Below are positions 5,618 to 7,148 of a stretch of 7,148 nucleotides of DNA, piece after piece. Below the pieces are notes generated by a model, which made no database searches, was not told the DNA's origin, and saw only the letters and a program-made list of their open reading frames with translations. Position numbers and translations under genes: made by a program. Origin of the DNA: Treponema sp. (GTDB lineage Bacteria > Spirochaetota > Spirochaetia > Treponematales > Breznakiellaceae); contig JAISLX010000051.1 in the NCBI GenBank assembly GCA_031277045.1, positions 1-7,148 on the forward strand, given 5' to 3'. Position 1 is the first letter of the stretch; the number at the start of each line of letters is the position of its first letter.

Positions 5618-6625
5618 ATGAAACCAGCGATAAAGATGAGCGATATTGCCCGGGAAATGGCGGTAAGCACCGTAACCGTCAGCAAGGCCCTGTCCGGCAA
5701 GGACGGGGTGAGCGACGCCCTGCGGAAAGCAATCGTCCTCAAGGCGGAGGAATTGGGCTACGTGTACAACAGCCTTCCCCGGAATATGCGGGAGGGCCGG
5801 CACTACCTTATCGGCATCTTTATCGCCGCAAAATTTATCGGCGAAAGTTCGTTTTACTGGATTTTTTACCGGGAATTGCTGCGGGTAATACGGCGGACCC
5901 CGTATCTGGGGGTACTGGAAATCATAAGCGATGAGGACGAAGCAAGGGGTGTCCTCCCTTCTATGCTGCGTACATCGCGAATCGACGGGGCGATTATCCT
6001 GGGGCAGATGCGGGACCCGTACCTTGCCCTGATCACCTCCAAAATAGAGCGGTGCGTCTTTCTCGATTTTTACTCCGATATTGGTTTCTGCGATTGTGTG
6101 GCGTCAAATAACTTTCTCGGTTCCTACAACCTGACCAAACTGCTCATTGCCGCGGGGCACAAGCGGATAGGCTTCATCGGGTCAACCGGCGCTACAACCA
6201 GCATCCTGGACCGGTATCTGGGTTTCTGCAAGGCCATGATGGAAGCCGGCCTTCCCCGCGATGCGGCGATTGAAGACCGGGACGACAAAGGCTTTTACAT
6301 CGAAATCACCCTCCGCCAGGACGACTATACCGCCTATGTCTGCAACAATGATCAGATAGCGGGGATCGTCATCAGCCAACTGCGGAAATCAGGACTGGAG
6401 GTTCCCAAAGACCTGTCCCTTGTGGGCTTTGACAATGAAAGCGAGGTAGTTACTGCCGGAATCGGCGTTACCAGCATGGAATTTAATATCCCGGACATGA
6501 GCGAACGGGCGGTCAGCCTGCTTATACGGCATATCGAATCTCCTGATTATGTTCCCCGTGGCCGTTCTTTTATCGACGGGCGGGTGGTGGTCAAGCAGTC
6601 TATCGCCGCCCCCGCGAAACAGTAA
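5618..6625 (+). CDS. LacI/GalR-family transcriptional regulator
   Basis: This is a DNA-binding regulator of 335 residues, normal for the family. The N-terminal helix-turn-helix is at about residues 7-27 (MSDIAREMAVSTVTVSKALS), followed by GVSD and LGYVYN. The hinge is at about 51-62 (NSLPRNMREGRH), with Met57 where LacI has its leucine. The rest is a two-lobed sugar-binding domain, with YLIGIFI at 63-69, VCNNDQIA at 241-248 and LSLVGFDNE at 266-274. I use the ATG at 5618; its ribosome site (GGGAA) is weak. A second ATG at 5636 would begin right at the helix-turn-helix and has no better site. It is followed 10 nt later by the GH36 gene, so the two form an operon. The likely inducer is a mannose- or galactose-containing sugar, and the likely operators are the shared elements at 3572 and 5593; both points are inference. 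Confidence 0.93.
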   Translation: MKPAIKMSDIAREMAVSTVTVSKALSGKDGVSDALRKAIVLKAEELGYVYNSLPRNMREGRHYLIGIFIAAKFIGESSFYWIFYRELLRVIRRTPYLGVLEIISDEDEARGVLPSMLRTSRIDGAIILGQMRDPYLALITSKIERCVFLDFYSDIGFCDCVASNNFLGSYNLTKLLIAAGHKRIGFIGSTGATTSILDRYLGFCKAMMEAGLPRDAAIEDRDDKGFYIEITLRQDDYTAYVCNNDQIAGIVISQLRKSGLEVPKDLSLVGFDNESEVVTAGIGVTSMEFNIPDMSERAVSLLIRHIESPDYVPRGRSFIDGRVVVKQSIAAPAKQ

Positions 6626-6635
6626 GGAGTAAAAT

Positions 6636-7148
6636 ATGCCCTTCTTCTTTCACGAAAAAGACTCGTTGCTGCACTTGCAATCACGGGCGGCAAGTTATGT
6701 ACTGAAGATATATCCCTCCGCCCTTGTCGGCGGTGTCTACTGGGGTCCCCGGCTCAGTGAACCTCAGGACCTTTCCAGCCTCATCTGTCTGCGGGATAAG
6801 CGGCAGGTGGAAGACCCGGCCTCCATCGATTACGAAAACATGGAAGATATTTTGTACCAGGAGTATCCTTCCGGGGGTGCTTCGGATTTCCGTCCTCCGG
6901 CCTTCCGGGTGGTCAACGCGGACGGCAGCGTTGTTTCAAAGCTGCGCTATCATTCCCACCGCGCCGCACCAGGGAAACCCGCTCTGTCCGGCCTGCCCGC
7001 GCTTTGGTGTTCCCGGGAAGAGGAGGCGTATACCCTTACGATCCGGCTCGAAGACGCCCTTACAGGTCTTTCCCTTGAACTGCTTTACACAATGTTTATC
7101 GATACCGGCGCTCTGGTGCGGAGCGCCCGGTTTTTTAACGCCGGACAG
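6636..7148 (+). CDS. GH36 alpha-galactosidase, N-terminal domain (cut by window edge)
   Basis: This is the first 171 residues of a GH36 alpha-galactosidase, which removes terminal alpha-1,6-galactose from raffinose-type sugars or galactomannan. The visible part is the N-terminal beta-supersandwich domain. Family features in order are SYVLKI (20-25), VYWGPRL (34-40), the strongly typical QEYPSGGASDFRPPAF (75-90), SKLRYHSHRAAPGKPALSGLPALW (101-124) and VRSARFFNAGQ (161-171). The catalytic barrel with its two aspartates lies beyond the window, so completeness cannot be judged. There is no signal peptide, so it should be cytoplasmic. ATG 6636 has AAGGAG at 6624-6629, overlapping the regulator's stop codon and implying cotranscription with it. 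Together with GH113 it points to galactomannan breakdown. Whole genes of this family run to roughly 700-740 residues. Confidence 0.9.
   Translation, partial: MPFFFHEKDSLLHLQSRAASYVLKIYPSALVGGVYWGPRLSEPQDLSSLICLRDKRQVEDPASIDYENMEDILYQEYPSGGASDFRPPAFRVVNADGSVVSKLRYHSHRAAPGKPALSGLPALWCSREEEAYTLTIRLEDALTGLSLELLYTMFIDTGALVRSARFFNAGQ

Overview
The window looks like a chromosomal stretch of a host-associated spirochaete, most likely a gut Treponema. This is an inference from the gene families, moderately high GC, strong GGAGG-type ribosome binding sites and abundant small palindromes; no rRNA or other taxonomic marker is present.

Left third (1-2915): an oligopeptide/solute ABC uptake system. An OppC-type permease (cut by the window edge) and a complete OppB-type permease lie on the minus strand. 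A family 5 solute-binding protein reads away from them on the plus strand and ends at a textbook terminator. In this sequence the binding-protein gene is out of frame at a run of 14 G just after its signal peptide; 13 or 16 G would restore it. It may be a phase-variable switch or a sequencing error.

Middle (2916-3545): no intact gene. It holds many inverted repeats, including a second terminator-like hairpin and a folded element of about 75 nt, then a frameshifted N-terminal relic of a Dam-type (D12) adenine methyltransferase.

Right half (3546-7148): what appears to be a galactomannan or manno-oligosaccharide utilisation module. It contains a cytoplasmic GH113 mannanase-like enzyme, a 5'-truncated sugar ABC permease (MalG type) on the opposite strand, a LacI-family regulator, and the start of a GH36 alpha-galactosidase directly behind the regulator. 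The GH113 and lacI genes share nearly the same promoter: a TTGACA box plus a 16-nt identical element over the -10/start region. This suggests one LacI operator controlling both. Between them lie nine tandem copies of a 23-bp unit and, fused to the last copy, a C-terminal relic of a second GH113 gene. The duplicated promoter, enzyme relic, truncated permease and repeat array together mark a recombination-scarred locus.

Working model: an alpha-galactosidase removes galactose side groups and a GH113 enzyme cuts the beta-mannan backbone of imported oligosaccharides, under LacI control. The only sugar transporter gene visible is broken, so import would need a system encoded elsewhere.
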